NCBI GenBank assembly: GCA_016649785.1
Contig: JAENXB010000152.1
Coordinates: 1-7,040, forward strand
Direction of reading: 5' to 3'
Origin: Flavobacteriaceae bacterium
GTDB taxonomy: Bacteria; Bacteroidota; Bacteroidia; Flavobacteriales; Flavobacteriaceae
DNA: 7,040 bases
Part shown: piece by piece, positions 5,492 to 7,040 of the stretch
Position numbering within the stretch: position 1 is the stretch's first letter
How the letters are laid out: each line of letters opens with the position of its first letter
Notes under the pieces: model-generated
What the model saw: the letters and a program-made list of their open reading frames with translations, nothing else
The model's database searches: none
Told to the model about the DNA's origin: nothing
Program-made: the position numbers and the translations under genes

Positions 5492-7040
5492 ATGGATATT
5501 AACTTCAATAAAAATGAAGATCATAACAAACTTTTACTCTCTTCGCTTAAACATAAATTCGCAAAAATCAAACTTGGTGGTGGAGAAAAACGCATAGGAA
5601 AACAACATTCCCAAGGCAAAATGACGGCAAGGGAACGAATAGACTATTTGTTGGATGATGCCGATAAAGCTATTGAAATTGGGGCGTTTGCCGGGGACCA
5701 GATGTACAGGGAACACGGCGGTTGCCCAAGTGGAGGTGTGATTGTAAAAATAGGCCACGTCTCCGGAAAACAATGTATTGTAGTGGCAAACGATGCTACG
5801 GTTAAAGCCGGCGCATGGTTTCCGATCACTGCAAAAAAGAATTTACGCGCACAGGAAATTTCCATGGAAAACAGGTTGCCAATTATCTACCTGGTAGATA
5901 GTGCGGGGGTTTACCTTCCTATGCAGGACGAGATTTTTCCTGACAAGGAACACTTCGGAAGGATATTTAGAAACAACGCCGTGATGAGCAGCATGGGGAT
6001 CACGCAAATCTCAGCAGTGATGGGAAGTTGCGTTGCAGGTGGAGCCTATTTACCAATTATGAGCGATGAAGCTTTGATCGTGGAAAACACCGGCAGTATT
6101 TTCCTTGCAGGCAGTTATCTGGTAAAAGCAGCCATCGGGGAGTCGGTAGATAATGAAACTTTGGGCGGGGCAACCACACATTGTGAAATTAGCGGGGTAA
6201 CCGATTATAAGGCTAAAAATGATAAGGATGCCCTGGAAACTATCAAAAATATTATTGATAAGATCGGGGATTTTGATAAGGCAGGATTTAACCGAAAAGA
6301 TGCTTTAAAACCTAAGGAAGATCCGGAGGAAATATATGGGATCCTCCCCAAAAAGCGTACTGACCAGTATGATATGAGGGAAATCATCCTTCGTTTGATC
6401 GATGGTTCTGAATTTGAAGAATACAAGGAAGGTTATGGCCAAACCATCATTACCGGCTATGCGAGGATAGACGGTTGGGCTGTGGGAATAGTCGCCAATC
6501 AACGCAAAATTGTCAAAACCAAAAAAGGGGAAATGCAGTTTGGAGGCGTGATCTATTCCGATTCAGCCGATAAAGCTACGCGGTTTATCGCCAACTGTAA
6601 CCAAAAGAAAATTCCGTTGGTATTTTTACAGGACGTTACCGGTTTTATGGTAGGAAGTAAAAGTGAACAGGGAGGAATTATAAAAGACGGGGCAAAAATG
6701 GTTAGCGCGGTAAGCAATTCAGTGGTGCCAAAATTCACGATAATTATTGGGAATTCCTATGGTGCCGGAAATTATGCGATGTGCGGAAAAGCCTATGACC
6801 CAAGACTAATTGTTGCCTGGCCCAGTGCCGAACTTGCCGTAATGGGTGGAACACAGGCTGCCAAGGTCCTTGCACAAATTGAAACAGCTTCCATGGCTAA
6901 AAAAGGAGAAAAGGTAGATGCCGAAAAGGAAAAAGAAGTTTTCGATAAGATCAAAGCCCGGTTTGATGACCAGGCTTCACCTTATTATGCTGCTGCCAGG
7001 TTATGGACAGATGCAATTATAAGTCCGTTGGAAACCCGAA
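5492..7040 (+). CDS. Acyl-CoA carboxylase carboxyltransferase (beta) subunit, methylcrotonyl-CoA carboxylase type, 3' end missing
   Basis: The frame is open from ATG 5492 to the window edge: 516 codons of a family usually about 535-545 long, so only the last 20-30 residues are missing. The protein transfers a carboxyl group from a biotinylated partner to an acyl-CoA. The N-terminal crotonase-like domain holds GGGEKRIGKQHSQGKMTARERID (from residue 29), VANDATVKAGAWFPIT (98-113), the VDSAGVYLPMQDEIFPDKEHFGRIF run (135-159) and the oxyanion-hole loop MGSCVAGGAY (177-186). The C-terminal domain holds VFLQDVTGFMVG (377-388) and the second oxyanion-hole region GNSYGAGNYAMCGKAYDPR (420-438). The DEIFPD-HFGRIF and GFMVG strings favour methylcrotonyl-CoA carboxylase-like (leucine degradation) over propionyl-CoA subunits, but the substrate is not certain. 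No biotin-carboxylase gene is visible in the window. No perfect promoter box is seen upstream; TATTTTAG (5388-5395) has one mismatch. Confidence 0.93.
   Translation, partial: MDINFNKNEDHNKLLLSSLKHKFAKIKLGGGEKRIGKQHSQGKMTARERIDYLLDDADKAIEIGAFAGDQMYREHGGCPSGGVIVKIGHVSGKQCIVVANDATVKAGAWFPITAKKNLRAQEISMENRLPIIYLVDSAGVYLPMQDEIFPDKEHFGRIFRNNAVMSSMGITQISAVMGSCVAGGAYLPIMSDEALIVENTGSIFLAGSYLVKAAIGESVDNETLGGATTHCEISGVTDYKAKNDKDALETIKNIIDKIGDFDKAGFNRKDALKPKEDPEEIYGILPKKRTDQYDMREIILRLIDGSEFEEYKEGYGQTIITGYARIDGWAVGIVANQRKIVKTKKGEMQFGGVIYSDSADKATRFIANCNQKKIPLVFLQDVTGFMVGSKSEQGGIIKDGAKMVSAVSNSVVPKFTIIIGNSYGAGNYAMCGKAYDPRLIVAWPSAELAVMGGTQAAKVLAQIETASMAKKGEKVDAEKEKEVFDKIKARFDDQASPYYAAARLWTDAIISPLETR

Noticed and set aside
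5534..6738. Minus-strand open frames opposite the carboxylase gene
   Set aside because: The + strand frame is continuous over 516 codons with all carboxyltransferase motifs; the antisense frames are by-products.
1..7040. Defence system, prophage, CRISPR array or complete insertion sequence
   Set aside because: No cas, nuclease, integrase, transposase or phage-like gene and no spaced repeat array is visible on either strand.

Overview
The window looks like chromosomal DNA of a marine-type member of the Flavobacteriaceae (Bacteroidota), in the Gramella/Zunongwangia/Salegentibacter range. The evidence is AT-rich intergenic DNA, matches to the Bacteroidota -7 promoter box TAnnTTTG, few Shine-Dalgarno sequences, short dispersed CCCGA/TCGGG hairpins and a GTCATTCTGAAC-type dispersed repeat. 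The protein set also fits: a flavobacterial lipoprotein phosphatase, EttA, a DinB-family protein and a small flavobacterial membrane protein. The genus is an inference.

Layout, left to right. Positions 1-254 are non-coding and carry two perfect short hairpins. Positions 255-809 encode a SixA-like histidine phosphatase lipoprotein, broken by one in-frame TAG (477-479) where a Trp TGG codon is expected; everything after it is still in frame. A folded dispersed repeat (820-899) and a promoter candidate (974-981) precede a complete RhlE-type DEAD-box RNA helicase (999-2237, +). The 322-base gap to the convergent ettA gene is rich in repeats: two hairpins, a heptamer microsatellite with an inverted partner, and a 20-bp perfect palindrome that acts as a bidirectional terminator and includes the ettA stop codon. 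ettA (2560-4251, -) encodes the translational throttle ATPase.

Upstream of ettA, on the same strand, are a 317-base non-coding gap, a DinB-family protein (4569-5048, -) and, two bases before that, a 59-residue membrane protein (5051-5230, -). The last two form a tight operon. Between the small gene and the divergent carboxylase lies a compact structured element (5250-5326), bounded by 8-bp direct repeats. I believe it recurs in flavobacterial intergenic DNA. The window ends inside a biotin-dependent acyl-CoA carboxylase beta subunit of methylcrotonyl-CoA carboxylase type (5492 to beyond 7040, +).

Functionally this is mostly housekeeping: RNA remodelling (helicase), translation control by energy state (EttA) and branched-chain or acyl-CoA carboxylation. 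I see no defence system, prophage, CRISPR array, complete insertion sequence, tRNA or rRNA. The points of interest are the nonsense-disrupted phosphatase, the structured intergenic element, the small membrane gene and the dense set of small repeats.
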